Position numbers and translations under genes: made by a program
Shown here: positions 17,580-27,456 of the stretch, piece by piece
How the letters are laid out: each line of letters opens with the position of its first letter
Position numbering within the stretch: position 1 is the first letter of the stretch
From: Streptomyces sp. F001
Lineage (GTDB): Bacteria > Actinomycetota > Actinomycetes > Streptomycetales > Streptomycetaceae
NCBI RefSeq assembly: GCF_004187715.1
Contig: NZ_QZWF01000009.1
Span: 1-64,000, forward strand
Direction: 5' to 3'
DNA: 64,000 nucleotides
Notes under the pieces: generated by a model
The model's database searches: none
The model's input: only the letters and a program-made list of their open reading frames with translations
What the model was told of the DNA's origin: nothing

Positions 17580-17724
17580 CTGCTGTCCCTACCCCTGTCT
17601 CCGGACTGTTGGCGGCCGCGTTCGGGGCCCGTACTGCCCGTACGCGGCGGCGGGTCCGTTCATCGTCCGGGACGGGGCTTAAGCACCGGTTAGGCGGCCA
17701 TCAGCCACCGGGCCGACCGCATGT

Positions 17725-18372
17725 TCAGTAGCGCTGGGCCTTGGCGATCTCGGCGGTCAGCTTCGGCTCGGGGGGCTTGCGGCTGATGACGAGCGGCTGG
17801 ACCCGCTCCCCCGGTTCGAGGTCCTCCGCGCCCACGAAATGGGTCTCGACGACTTTCCCGTCGGGGTCGCGGAAGTCGACCTGGACCGCGTAGGAGGCGG
17901 TGCTGTCCGTGCTGTTGGTGATGTTCACGACCAGGGCGAGCAGGCCGCCCGTCTCGGATCGCGGCTTGCCGGTGAGCGAGACATCGGACGTCGCGTTGCC
18001 CCGGCCCTTGACGTCCTTCAACTCGGCCTCGGCCGCAGCGTTGGCACGCGCGATCTCCGCCGACACGGACGCCTCGAACTCCGAGGCCCGCGCGTAGGCG
18101 GACGACGCCGCGGCCGATGCGGAGGCGCGCGCGGACTCGATCGCGGACTGGGCCGCCGACGCCAGGGGCGCGGGCGGACTGCCCGTGAACGCCTCGGTGG
18201 CCGGCGGCGACGGGCGCGGAGTGAACGTGGTACCGCCGCCGCCGTCGCCGTCACCGCCACAGGCGGCGAGCGCGACCGCACAGGCACCGGCGGCGGCAAA
18301 AGCGGTGAGGGCCCTCGGGGCTCGGTGCCGCGGGCGCTTGTGCGGTCGGTACTGCTGCTGCGCGTCGCTCAT
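17725..18372 (-). CDS. Putative lipoprotein with FxLYD-like domain
   Basis: A 215-residue exported protein. After a basic N-terminus (KRPRHRAPR) comes a hydrophobic stretch ending in the lipobox VALAACGG with the Cys at about residue 38, so it should be lipid-anchored. Residues 75-125 are Ala/Ser/Glu-rich and probably helical. The last 80 residues form a beta domain (LLALVVNITNSTDSTASYAVQVDFRDPDGKVVE) typical of FxLYD-type extracellular modules. The function is unknown. It stands alone on the minus strand, 145 bp from the kinase gene. Confidence 0.78.
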   Translation of the reverse strand: MSDAQQQYRPHKRPRHRAPRALTAFAAAGACAVALAACGGDGDGGGGTTFTPRPSPPATEAFTGSPPAPLASAAQSAIESARASASAAASSAYARASEFEASVSAEIARANAAAEAELKDVKGRGNATSDVSLTGKPRSETGGLLALVVNITNSTDSTASYAVQVDFRDPDGKVVETHFVGAEDLEPGERVQPLVISRKPPEPKLTAEIAKAQRY

Positions 18373-18560
18373 GGCATGGAGTCCTCTCCCGGCTGCACAC
18401 GTGACCGATTCGTGCCGTTATGGCCTGGCCGGATTACATGCTGCCTGCCATGGCGGTACCCGGCCACCGCACTGCGCCGAGGGGGCGCTTCGACGGGCCG
18501 CTGTCAGTGGCCGGCGCTACGGTGCGCAGCAGTGACTGTCCGCCCTTCCGGGAGGTTTCG

Positions 18561-18972
18561 ATGGCTTCGCGCTCAACCCGTATCTCAGCTTCGACGGCGA
18601 CGCCCGCCAGGCCATGGAGTTCTACAAGGAGGTGTTCGGCGGCACCCTGGCCATCAACACCTACGGCGACTTCGGCCGGCCGGACACACCGGACTCCGAC
18701 AAGATCATGCACGCGATGCTGGAGACGCCGAGCGGCTTCACCCTGATGGGCGCGGATGTCCCGCCCGGGACCGAGCACACGCCGGGGAACAACTTCTCGG
18801 TGTCCCTCAGCGGCGACGACACCGCCGAGCTGCGCGGCTACTGGGAGAAGCTGTCGGCGACGGCTCGGTGTCCGTGCCGATGGAGAAGCAGATGTGGGGC
18901 GACGAGTTCGGCATGTGCACGGACCGGTTCGGCATCCCCTGGATGGTCGACATCAGCCAGCGACAGAGCTGA
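18561..18972 (+). pseudogene. VOC/PhnB-like protein, two frameshifts
   Basis: Three frames together give one complete PhnB/glyoxalase-fold protein of about 137 residues: MASR, then LNPYLSFDGDARQAMEFYKEVFGG, and after a second shift GSVSVPMEKQMWGDEFGMC and RFGIPWMVDISQRQS. One G is missing near 18571 (CGCTC for CGGCTC) and one near 18853 (TCGGCGAC for TCGGGCGAC). A good GGGAGG site precedes ATG 18561. Both lesions are single-base losses in G runs, so sequencing error is as likely as decay. It would be a small metal-dependent VOC protein of unknown substrate. Confidence 0.75.
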
Positions 18973-19017
18973 CCGGGCCGTGGGCCGGGTCGGCTGCACG
19001 CGGCTGTGGGCACGGAG

Positions 19018-20289
19018 TCAGCCGCCGCTCGCGTCGTCCCGCGCGGCGAAACCGGCAAGGTCTGCCAGAAGCATGTCGGCGACGAGTTCCTCGACCACGG
19101 CGGTGCCGTGGTCCGCCATCGCGGATGCCAGCTGCGGATCCCAGGGCGCCTCGGTCAGTCGCCCCGGACCGGGACCACCCGGTGCGCGGGCAGCGGCGGT
19201 GAGGTAGTCCGCCGCCGTCATGCGCCAGGGCCGGGCGGACGTCTTGTCCATGACGTAGGCGGCGATGCGAATGCCCTCGCCGTCGAAGTCGCCGTGGTAG
19301 CGGAGCTCGCCACCGTCGTCCGCGAGCAGGCGCAGGAGGCGGATGGCTGCGCTGTTGGGCCAGCCCGATGTGCAGACCATCGGCGGGCACCGCGGGCCGA
19401 ACCGCCGCAGGGCGAGGGCCAGAACGCTGGGATTCTCCGTGACGTGGACGACTGGCTCGGGCGCTGCGGCGAGGGCGAACTCACCCGGGGCACGCACCTG
19501 CGCGAGGGTGAGGCTGGCGGCCTGTCCGGCTCCGGTGCACACGCGCACCACGCGGGCCAGCGGTCCGTCGCCCATGAGGCACAGCCCGGCGGCCAGGACA
19601 GTGGTGGACAACTCGTCGTCGGCGATGCCCGCGCGGGCCCACAGGGCGCGCCGGTGCTGCGCGGACTGCGGCGCGTCGATGCCATGGACCGCCGCCAATG
19701 CCCGCAGTACGAGGGAGGACAGGCGGGTGCCGTCGTCGAGCGCGTGGGAGTCGCCGTTCAGAACCCGTGCGGCGAAGGCGGGCAGGGGTTCCCCTTGGGC
19801 AGGGAGCGCCTCCAGCACGGCGAGCGCGGCCGTGAGCAGCTCCCGGGTGCGCTCCGGTGAGCCGCCGACCAGGCCTGCCGTCCGGCAGGAGGCGGCCCAG
19901 TCGGCGAGGGCGGGCTGGGCTCGTACGATGGCGTGGCCCGCCAGCCACGACCACAACTCGGCCCGTTCGTCGCCCTGTCGGCGCCGCTCGGCCGCGCGGT
20001 CCCCCAGCGGGCCCACCAGTTCGACGACGACGTCACGCACCGTGCGGCCGCAGAGCTCGGCCACCGCCTCCTCGAGGCGGGCCAGCGGGACGGCAGAGCG
20101 TGCGTCCGGCAGCCGCTCCAGGCCGAGCAGGTCGGCGAGGGCCGCACGCTGAGCTTCGTCGAGCGGTCCGACGCGTACGCGGGCGACAGGTCGCCCGGAG
20201 GAGAGCCGGTCGTGGACAGCAAGCCACAACGGACGCAGATCGGGGCGGCGCAGCACACCCTCGCCCTGTGTCATTCCCGTGTACGTCAT
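19018..20289 (-). CDS. jetD: Wadjet JetD-like Toprim nuclease subunit (TIGR02679, DUF2399)
   Basis: A 423-residue protein that ends the four-gene operon. The C-terminal DUF2399 Toprim-like domain has the acidic residues ENPSVL (residue 285) and HGDFDGEGI (Asp at about 334 and 336), which match the metal site of topoisomerase-primase nucleases. In Wadjet systems JetD is the endonuclease that cuts plasmid DNA held by the JetABC loop-extruding complex. The start ATG overlaps the jetC stop (ATGA). It converges with the VOC gene. Catalytic residues look intact, so the system should work. Confidence 0.88.
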   Translation of the reverse strand: MTYTGMTQGEGVLRRPDLRPLWLAVHDRLSSGRPVARVRVGPLDEAQRAALADLLGLERLPDARSAVPLARLEEAVAELCGRTVRDVVVELVGPLGDRAAERRRQGDERAELWSWLAGHAIVRAQPALADWAASCRTAGLVGGSPERTRELLTAALAVLEALPAQGEPLPAFAARVLNGDSHALDDGTRLSSLVLRALAAVHGIDAPQSAQHRRALWARAGIADDELSTTVLAAGLCLMGDGPLARVVRVCTGAGQAASLTLAQVRAPGEFALAAAPEPVVHVTENPSVLALALRRFGPRCPPMVCTSGWPNSAAIRLLRLLADDGGELRYHGDFDGEGIRIAAYVMDKTSARPWRMTAADYLTAAARAPGGPGPGRLTEAPWDPQLASAMADHGTAVVEELVADMLLADLAGFAARDDASGG

Positions 20290-23200
20290 GCGAGTTCGGT
20301 CCCGTTCCACACGAATCGGGCGGTGGTGACCGCATCGTCTCCGTCCGCACCGGTGAGCAACTGATGCACGGCGATGCCGGGCAGCTCGCCGTAGGTACAC
20401 CACTCATGGTCGGAGGTGAGCATCAGGTCGAGGTCGAGCGCGGCGAGCAGGCCGAAGACCTGTCCGCGGTTGACGGTGTCGACCCCGACGAAGACCTCGT
20501 CCAGCAGGATCAGGCGGGGTGCCTCGGGCACGGCCTCGTAGTGGGCGGAGACGGCGGCGAACAGGGGAAGGTGAAGGGCGATGGCCTTCTCACCGCCGGA
20601 CAGCGCGCCGTGAAGCTTCTTGGTCAGTGGCTGCCAGCCCGCCCCGTTCGCGCGATCGAGCCGGACCGTGAACTGGTGCCAGGCCGTGTAGTCGAGCACC
20701 TCGCCCAGCTGCTCCTCCCAACTCGCCGCGGTATCAGTGACCTTGGCCTGGTCGATGCGGGAGCGGAAGAAGTCGTGCAGTGCGCCGCGGTCGGCCTCGG
20801 TGATCCGGCCCGGGTCCTTGAGCAGCAGCTGGCGGGCGGTGCGCGTGCCGTCCGGCAGATCCGGACGTACCTGCCACACCAGCTGGACGGCGACGTTGGA
20901 GGCGGTTCGGACGCGCTCCAGGTGACCGTTCATGCGGTCGACGAGTTCGTGCGCCTGGCGGATACGGGCCGCGAGGTGGCGGCGGATGTCGCCGGTGAGA
21001 ATCTGATCGAACAGGCGGCGCTCGGCGGCGCTGATGTCGTCGCGGCTGCCGTCGCGCTCCTGTGTCAGCGTCCTCAGCAAGCCCGTTGCCCCGACGCGCA
21101 CGCCGTCCAGGGTGGCCGTGAAGAGCTGAACGTCGTCGTCGGTCTCGAGGTCCAGGTCGGCACGGGCGCCGAGGTGCTGACGAGCCTGGTGGACGGATTC
21201 GGACAGGCGGTTGGCGGCGTCGCCCAGATTGCGTGCGGCATACGGGATGTCCGGCCACTTCGCCGCGGTCGCGCGGGCGGCCTCGAGGGTGGCCTTGGCG
21301 CCGTCCTCGGCACCGAGCTCCAGGCTGATGCCGGCGTCCTCGGCCAGGCCGAGCAGGCACAGGTGCCGGAACCGGCGTGCCGCACCGTCCCGAGCTGCGA
21401 CGGCCTGCTCCCTCCGCTCGGCGTCCTGTTCACTGGTGGCCCGCAGTTCTCCGATACGCCCTTCGAGGCGCAGCAGGTCCTCGCCCGCGCGTCGGGCCTC
21501 GTCACGGCAGCGGACGAGCTCGGCCCGCGTGTCGGCGACGCGCGCGACGACCTGCCGGTAGTCCTCGCCGACGGTGGACTCCACCGCCTCGAGTCGCGCC
21601 CGCAGCCCGTCGGCCTCGGCCTGCGCGCCCGCCGCTTCCTCGGCCTGTTCCCGGGCGGCCTGGGCGGAACGCTCCGCCTGGGCAGCCAGCTGCCCGGCGC
21701 TCTCGACGGCCGCCGCCGCGCTGAGGCACGCGTCCACCCAGGTGTCGGCGGTGTCCCGGAACGCGTCGACGGCGGTGGACAGTTCACCCAGCAGCCCGCG
21801 ATCGGTGGGCATGCCGTGCTCGGCAGACCGCCGGCTCAACCGGCGCAGGGCGGCCGTCACGTCCTCCTCACGCTGCTCCAGGCGGGCCACGGCCTCGCGT
21901 ACGGCATCGTCCCGTGCGGCCACCCGTTCCTCGGCACGATCCCAGTCGCGGAGCCGGGCATCGAGCTCCCGGTGATCCGGGCGGGCCGCACGGTCCGCGT
22001 CGAGGCAGGCTCGGCGTGCGGCCAGCGCGCGCAGCTGGTCGTCCAGTGCGGCCAGTGCGGCGTTCACCTCGCCGATACGGTCGGTCAGTTCGGCGATGCG
22101 GCGTTCCCGGGCGCGCTGCCGGGCGAGGGCGCCGATGTGCGCGGGTTCCGGTTTGCTCCAGGTGCCCGTGGCGGGGGCGAGCCGCCAGGCGCCGTCGGCT
22201 GCGATGGCGGCCGGGTGTCCGTCGGGCAGGTGCGTGCCGTACGCGACGCCGGCGAGGAGGCGGGTGACGGTCGCGGCCGGGACCGGGAGTTCCTCTTCGG
22301 GACGCAGCACCTCCAGCAGGCTCGGGCCCGGTACGGGCACGGCCAGCGCCGCCTCGGCGCGGGTGTCGTGGCCGGGCAGCGTGACGCCGTCGTGCGGGCT
22401 GACCCAGGCGTCCAGCAGCCCTGATGCCTGCAGCGCGGCTTCCACTCCCGCCTGTACGGCGGCCGGGACGTAGTCGTGGAAGGCGACCAGCCGCCACAGC
22501 GGCGCGCCCGCCATGGCGGAGCGGTCCGCGGTCCGGGTCGGCGGAGGGGTGGGGGGCAGGTCCGTCTCCCGACGCAGCCGTTCCACCTCCCCCACGAGCC
22601 CGGTCCGTTCGTCCAGCAGACCCTGGTGGGCGGCCCGGGCGTCGGCCTCACCTTCCGCGATCTCCCGCTCCACTCTGCGGACGGCGGCGTCCACCAGTGC
22701 CATCACCTCGGTCTCGGAGCCCGCCCGGGCGGCAAGTTCCTCGCGATCGGTGATCCGCAGTTCCGTGCAGGTCTCGGCCCAGGAACGCAACCGCTCCGCT
22801 TGTCGGGCGAGGGCGTCCTCCCAGGCGCGGGCCGCGTCGTCCCGGAGGGCGACGGCCTCCGCGAGCCGCGTGCGGGTCTGCTCCAGCGTCTGCTCGGCCG
22901 AGGTGCGGTCACGCATCGCACGCTCGTGCGTGTCCATCGCCTCGGCGACGAGCCTGATCTGCTCCCGCCGGGAGCTGACCGCCCCCCGCAACAGCCGGCG
23001 GGCGTGCCGGGACCGGTCGTCACCCGCCCTGCTGTCCGTCGATGCGGTCTCATCGGTGTCGGCGCGTGAGCGCACCCCTTCGAGCAGCGCCCTCGCCTCA
23101 TGGTGAACGGACTCCAGGCCTGCCGCCCGAGCGGACCGGCGGGCGTCCTCGGCGGCTTCGTGGACATGGTCGTTCAGCGTACGAGCGCGGCGTGCGGCCT

Positions 23201-24407
23201 CGTCGGCCTGTGCCCGGTCCCCCTCCGCCCGGCCTCGCAGGGTCTCCGCGGTGGCACGCGACCGCCGGGCAGTGGCCTCGGCGTCGTCGGTACGGCGGCG
23301 GAGCCGGTCGAGTTCCTCGCCCCGCTTGTAGGCGTCGCTCTCCCGCAGCCCCTCGATGGTCTCCTCCAGCGCGTGCCCGCGCCGCTCGTGCTCCTCCCGC
23401 CGCGCCTGGGCCGACTCCCGCTCTTCCAGGGCCTGTTCGTGTTCCTGGGCGCTCGCTCGGGCGACGCGGGTGAGGTTGTCCATCTCGGTGGTCGCCGAGA
23501 TCAGGGCGGCGGAGCCGGCGCGGAGCACCCGCCGCGCGTAGCCGCGCTGTCGGGATGCGACGGTCTCGGCAGCCGCCACCTCCTCGTCGAGCCGCTTCAG
23601 GTGCTCGCGCTGTCGGTCCAGCCGCTCGAAACCCTCTGCGAGTTCGGCGATCTCGCCTTCGCCCAGCGGCGGCAGAGCCCGCGACAGGAGGGTGGAGAGC
23701 AGGGACGGGTCGAGCCTCTCCGACAGTTTGGGCTGGCGCAGCTGGAGGAGGGCGGCCAGCAGCGACTCGTAGCGCTGCTCTCCCATTCCCGGGAAAAGCA
23801 CGCGTCGTACGGCACTGCGGTGGTCGGCGGCCGAGGCATGCGCCTCGCCCTGTCCGCGCAGCGCCTCGGCGAGGGCGGCACGGGTCAGCGGCTGTGCCGA
23901 CTCGTTGACCAGGGACACTCCGCCGGGGCACGCGACCCGGCCGGTGGTGGTGAAGTAGTCGGCCTGCACACCGCTGGTGTGCACGCTCGCCTGCAACCTG
24001 GCCCCGCAGGTGAACCACAGCTCCTCGCCGCCCTCGCCGAGGCGGCGGAACTCCATCCACACATAGCCGACACGGGTCTTGCCGGAGGTTCCCTCCCCCA
24101 TCAGGTTCCAGTGCATCGTGCGCTCCGAACCGCCGAAGGTGGACAGCCGGTTGGGGCGCAGACTGGCGTCGAAGAGGAAGGGCAGCAGCAGCTCGAGGGC
24201 CTTGGACTTGCCAGAGCCGTTCTGCCCGCGCAGCAGCAGTCGTCCCTGGTGGAAGGTGAAGGTCTCGTCGTAGTAGCGCCAGACGTTGAGGATGCCCGCG
24301 CGGTGCGGCAGCCAGCGGCTGCCGGCCGCGTTCGCCGCGACCCCGGACGGCGCGGCCGCTCCGGAAGGTTCCTCGGGCCGGCGCACCGGGAGTTCCGTCA
24401 CACTCAT
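20286..24407 (-). CDS. jetC: Wadjet JetC-like SMC/MukB-type ATPase (TIGR02680)
   Basis: A 1373-residue SMC-like ATPase. Walker A GQNGSGKS is at about residues 61-68, followed by long coiled-coil arms rich in Arg, Glu and Ala with a central hinge-like region. Near the C-terminus come the ABC signature LSGGEKA (about 1269) and Walker B LILLDEVF (about 1299). It is the motor that extrudes plasmid DNA loops. The start ATG 24405-24407 overlaps the jetB stop; the open frame continues upstream on the minus strand but that part is the shadow of jetB. Length is usual for the family. Confidence 0.9.
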   Translation of the reverse strand: MSVTELPVRRPEEPSGAAAPSGVAANAAGSRWLPHRAGILNVWRYYDETFTFHQGRLLLRGQNGSGKSKALELLLPFLFDASLRPNRLSTFGGSERTMHWNLMGEGTSGKTRVGYVWMEFRRLGEGGEELWFTCGARLQASVHTSGVQADYFTTTGRVACPGGVSLVNESAQPLTRAALAEALRGQGEAHASAADHRSAVRRVLFPGMGEQRYESLLAALLQLRQPKLSERLDPSLLSTLLSRALPPLGEGEIAELAEGFERLDRQREHLKRLDEEVAAAETVASRQRGYARRVLRAGSAALISATTEMDNLTRVARASAQEHEQALEERESAQARREEHERRGHALEETIEGLRESDAYKRGEELDRLRRRTDDAEATARRSRATAETLRGRAEGDRAQADEAARRARTLNDHVHEAAEDARRSARAAGLESVHHEARALLEGVRSRADTDETASTDSRAGDDRSRHARRLLRGAVSSRREQIRLVAEAMDTHERAMRDRTSAEQTLEQTRTRLAEAVALRDDAARAWEDALARQAERLRSWAETCTELRITDREELAARAGSETEVMALVDAAVRRVEREIAEGEADARAAHQGLLDERTGLVGEVERLRRETDLPPTPPPTRTADRSAMAGAPLWRLVAFHDYVPAAVQAGVEAALQASGLLDAWVSPHDGVTLPGHDTRAEAALAVPVPGPSLLEVLRPEEELPVPAATVTRLLAGVAYGTHLPDGHPAAIAADGAWRLAPATGTWSKPEPAHIGALARQRARERRIAELTDRIGEVNAALAALDDQLRALAARRACLDADRAARPDHRELDARLRDWDRAEERVAARDDAVREAVARLEQREEDVTAALRRLSRRSAEHGMPTDRGLLGELSTAVDAFRDTADTWVDACLSAAAAVESAGQLAAQAERSAQAAREQAEEAAGAQAEADGLRARLEAVESTVGEDYRQVVARVADTRAELVRCRDEARRAGEDLLRLEGRIGELRATSEQDAERREQAVAARDGAARRFRHLCLLGLAEDAGISLELGAEDGAKATLEAARATAAKWPDIPYAARNLGDAANRLSESVHQARQHLGARADLDLETDDDVQLFTATLDGVRVGATGLLRTLTQERDGSRDDISAAERRLFDQILTGDIRRHLAARIRQAHELVDRMNGHLERVRTASNVAVQLVWQVRPDLPDGTRTARQLLLKDPGRITEADRGALHDFFRSRIDQAKVTDTAASWEEQLGEVLDYTAWHQFTVRLDRANGAGWQPLTKKLHGALSGGEKAIALHLPLFAAVSAHYEAVPEAPRLILLDEVFVGVDTVNRGQVFGLLAALDLDLMLTSDHEWCTYGELPGIAVHQLLTGADGDDAVTTARFVWNGTELA

Positions 24408-25675
24408 CGCAGGCCTCCCTCGACACCCGTGGTCCTGGTCTCCGCGACGCGGTACCGGTAGGCGGCCGGGCGTGCCACGGTGCGTCCCCCGGCCCTGCGA
24501 GCCAGTCCGGTGTCGCACAGCACCCGCACTGCGTCCTCGGTCAGGCGCGCCGCCCCGTCCTCGGACTGATACGCCTTCGCCCAGCCGGGGAAACGGCGCA
24601 GCAACTCGCCACCGGCCTCGGCGAGCTGCTCCGGAAGCATCCCGCCCGGCGCCGCGCAGATCCGCTCCAACAGGAGCAGGGCCGCGACACGGGCGGTGGA
24701 GGTGTCGTCGGGAAAGCGACTGTCGGTGGCAAGTGCGTCCGGGTCGACGAGCAGAAACCCCTCGGCCCGCTCTTCCAGGACGAAGCCGGCCTGCTCGACG
24801 GCGCGGCGCAGAATCTGGCGCCCCGTCAGCGATGTGACGTAGGCCAACTCGTCCTCGGTGAGGTCGGCGCGGTAGAGCACGGGGTCGTCGAAGAGGCGGC
24901 GCAGGACCGAGTGGCGCAGCCACAGGTTCCGCTGTGCCTCTGAGACGACCGTGGGTTCGCCGTCCGCCTGACCGGCGCCCGGCGGCGGGAGGGTGCCGCC
25001 GTACCGCCGCTCCTGTACCAGTCCAGCGAGCAGTTCCTCGAAGCGCAGCGGCACTTCGTCCCACGGCACGGCCTGCCGGGAGGCGCCGACGGGCGCCGCG
25101 GGAAGCCGCATGAGCAGTGTGGTGTCCACCCGGTAGAGCACCTTCGCCTCCGTCGACTCCACATACGTCTCCGTCGCCCCGTCCACGGCCCGCAGCACGC
25201 CGTACGACTCCAGCAGCTTCAGGACATCGACGAACGCCGAACGCTCCGGTCGGTGGACCGGTTCGAAGGCGGGCAGCGCCTCGTCGGCGGCGGTGGCCTG
25301 CACGACGCGGTCGGCGAGCAGGCCGATGGTGGTCATCGGCATCGACAGCAGCTCGGCCGCGGCCACGCAGAGCAGCACGTAACGCCGGCGGTCGAACGGG
25401 GTCCGGCCGGAGCGCTGCCGACGCGCCGGCCGAGAGGAGTCGGCGAGGGTGCGGACCTTGGCCAGCCGCGCGTAACCCCGCCGGGGCTCCACTGCCAGGG
25501 TCCAACCGCAGGTGTAGTCGAACCACTTGGCCAACGGCTCGCGACGGCGCCGGACCAGGTCGAAGCCGACCGGGTCGGCGGCCTCGGTGAGCAGGGGCCG
25601 GGCCAGCAGCAGCCGGATGCCCCGGGCGACTTCCTCCCGCTCGGCAGTCGCCAGTTGGTTCGCGAGCGTGCTCAT
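24404..25675 (-). CDS. jetB: Wadjet JetB-like subunit (TIGR02678, DUF2398)
   Basis: A 423-residue protein of the DUF2398 family, the kleisin/KITE-associated accessory of JetC. Features include an N-terminal helical part (ANQLATAEREEVARGIRLLLARPLL), a WFDYTCGWTLAVEPRRGYARLAKV region, and winged-helix-like segments (LTEDELAYVTSLTGRQILRRAVEQAGFVLEE). It overlaps jetC and jetA by 4 bp each. It has no catalytic motif, as expected for a structural subunit bridging the ATPase heads. The gene order A-B-C-D is the canonical Wadjet order. Confidence 0.86.
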   Translation of the reverse strand: MSTLANQLATAEREEVARGIRLLLARPLLTEAADPVGFDLVRRRREPLAKWFDYTCGWTLAVEPRRGYARLAKVRTLADSSRPARRQRSGRTPFDRRRYVLLCVAAAELLSMPMTTIGLLADRVVQATAADEALPAFEPVHRPERSAFVDVLKLLESYGVLRAVDGATETYVESTEAKVLYRVDTTLLMRLPAAPVGASRQAVPWDEVPLRFEELLAGLVQERRYGGTLPPPGAGQADGEPTVVSEAQRNLWLRHSVLRRLFDDPVLYRADLTEDELAYVTSLTGRQILRRAVEQAGFVLEERAEGFLLVDPDALATDSRFPDDTSTARVAALLLLERICAAPGGMLPEQLAEAGGELLRRFPGWAKAYQSEDGAARLTEDAVRVLCDTGLARRAGGRTVARPAAYRYRVAETRTTGVEGGLR

Positions 25676-27222
25676 CCCGCCGCCTCCTCCCCTCGCGCGG
25701 GGGTCGGGAAAGCACCCTCAGCGTCCGCAGTAGTGATGGCTACGACATAGTCCGGCCCGGCCAGTACGCCCTGTGCGGTGCGCAGCACCGCGGTGCGGCC
25801 GTCGGGCGGCGGGGCCAGCGTGATCTCCACCCGGCCGTCTCCGGTACTCGCGCGGCGCAGCCCGGTGGTGTCCGGGCGGGCGGACAGGGCCCGGCCCAGA
25901 AGATCGAGCAGCCGCTCGAAGACCGCTGGATCGAGTGCGCCGAAGGAGGAGAGCCGCACCGGCCCGTCGGTGGCCAGCGCCCTCCAGGCGCGCGCGAGTT
26001 CTGCTCGCTCCGCGCGGGCCCGCTCGGTGCGCTCGGCCTTGACTGCCGCGATGTCGCGCACCCTGGCCGTGCGGGTGAACCGCTCGGTTCTGCCACTGGT
26101 GCGCAGCAGTGCCGACACCGCCACCGGCGGGGCCTCGGACCAGGACAGCGACGAGGGGATCAACTCCGGGTCGGGGTGGGCAAGATGGGCGTGGCGCGCC
26201 GAGCCCAGACCGAAGGCTGCCGACCACAGCCGGTGCAGGTCCTCCTCGCCGGGCGCCGCGGCGAACCAGCGCGCAAGCTCCCGGAAGTCCTGCACGGCGC
26301 TGGAGGAACGGCGCCGTGACTCGTTGATCCGCTCCAGGACCTGGAGGAGGGAGACGATGGCGCGCCGGGCGATGTCGTGCAGCTGGTCGATTCTCGGCCG
26401 CGTTCCGTCGTCCGGCAGGAACCATGCCCGCAGGCCCGCCCAGCGCGCCCGCCGGCTCTCCAGCCAGGCAGGCGCGGGGTCCGTGCCGGCCACCGGCGGC
26501 AGATCGGCCCCGCGCAACGCCCGCTCGCGCAGGACGGCCACACCCTGCTCCTCCACCCGGGCCACCGCTGCGGCCACAGCATGTCCGCGCCGGTCCAGGT
26601 TGACCAGGAACTCCTGCAGGTACGCGATGGTGGCGGCCTTCACCTCACGAAACACGTCCAGGTCCGCGCCCTCGGCACGCAGCAGGCGCTGCAACTCGCC
26701 GTTGAACGCCTTGGTGTTCTCCACCAGGGCCTCGAGGTGGCCCTCGAGCTCCCGCAACGCGCTGAAGATCCGGCGGTCGGCCGAGGCGGGCTCGCCGGCC
26801 AGGAGACACAGCTCGTCGAGGCGGTCGGTGATCGCCTCCAGGACGGCGCTCTGCAGCGCCCCCGTCGCGGCGAGGACATCGAGCGCGTGCCGCACCCCGG
26901 CGAGTGCCGCCTCGCCGCGCCGGGTCAGCGAGTACTGCAGGTTGCGCCGCTCGTATTCCTCGGCCGTGCGGTAGTTCTCCGCATGGTTCTGGATCACGTC
27001 CAGCAGCCCCCAGCGCACCAGCTGCGTCAACGCCTCGTGCAGCTCCTGGTCCTCGACCGCCGCCAGCCAGCCCACCGTGCGCAGTCGCTCGCGTACGCCA
27101 TCCAGTCCGAGCGCCGTCTCCAGATGCTCCCCTGCGACGCCGAAGGCGTCGAGTACCGCGTTGTACAGATCGGCGCGCTCACCCGTGGTGAACCGGAACA
27201 TCTCCGAAGGAACCCTGCGCAC
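25672..27222 (-). CDS. jetA: Wadjet JetA-like subunit (TIGR02677, DUF2397)
   Basis: A 516-residue DUF2397 protein, first gene of the operon. It starts SEMFRFTTGERADLYNAVLDAFG and has winged-helix segments (LHEALTQLVRWGLLDV, then YEYSLTRRGEAAL-like residues at 110-125) and long helices, as in kleisin-type subunits that link SMC heads. The GTG at 27222 has AGGAGG only two bases upstream; the ATG at 27201 is a possible alternative. It overlaps jetB by 4 bp. The operon promoter must lie in 27223-27380. Confidence 0.86.
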   Translation of the reverse strand: MRRVPSEMFRFTTGERADLYNAVLDAFGVAGEHLETALGLDGVRERLRTVGWLAAVEDQELHEALTQLVRWGLLDVIQNHAENYRTAEEYERRNLQYSLTRRGEAALAGVRHALDVLAATGALQSAVLEAITDRLDELCLLAGEPASADRRIFSALRELEGHLEALVENTKAFNGELQRLLRAEGADLDVFREVKAATIAYLQEFLVNLDRRGHAVAAAVARVEEQGVAVLRERALRGADLPPVAGTDPAPAWLESRRARWAGLRAWFLPDDGTRPRIDQLHDIARRAIVSLLQVLERINESRRRSSSAVQDFRELARWFAAAPGEEDLHRLWSAAFGLGSARHAHLAHPDPELIPSSLSWSEAPPVAVSALLRTSGRTERFTRTARVRDIAAVKAERTERARAERAELARAWRALATDGPVRLSSFGALDPAVFERLLDLLGRALSARPDTTGLRRASTGDGRVEITLAPPPDGRTAVLRTAQGVLAGPDYVVAITTADAEGAFPTPARGEEAAG

Positions 27223-27456
27223 GACCTCCTACCCCCTCCGCATCTGCCCCCGGTCGTCCAGGGGTCCACGGTAGGGGCAGGGAACGGACAGCCGGACGCA
27301 GGTCCCCGAAATGAGCCCCGTTGCGAGGGGTGGTGAGCTGCTGTCGATTGGCTGCGTACTGGCGCCTACTGGCGTACATGAGTGAGTGTCCGGGGCACGG
27401 CGGGTGTGGATGTCGGGAGATGGGAACGGGGGTTCCTGTGTCGAATGCGTGACCTT
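27223..27456. promoter_or_regulatory. Upstream region of the jet operon
   Basis: About 230 bp with no coding frame. Around 27356-27378 the sequence has two direct copies of TACTGGCG six bases apart (TACTGGCGCCTACTGGCG), a short repeat that could bind a regulator near the jetA promoter. No clear -35/-10 pair can be fixed by eye. Confidence 0.35.

Noticed and set aside
17580..17724. Possible SAM/SAH riboswitch upstream of the adenosine-kinase-like gene
   Set aside because: No conserved riboswitch core could be recognised; the region is short and GC-rich without the expected paired elements.
20286..25715. A single 1809-codon open frame on the minus strand
   Set aside because: Only 20286-24407 is coding (JetC). 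The upstream part is the antisense-type shadow of jetB in another frame and lacks any family resemblance; the ATG at 24407 overlaps the jetB stop.
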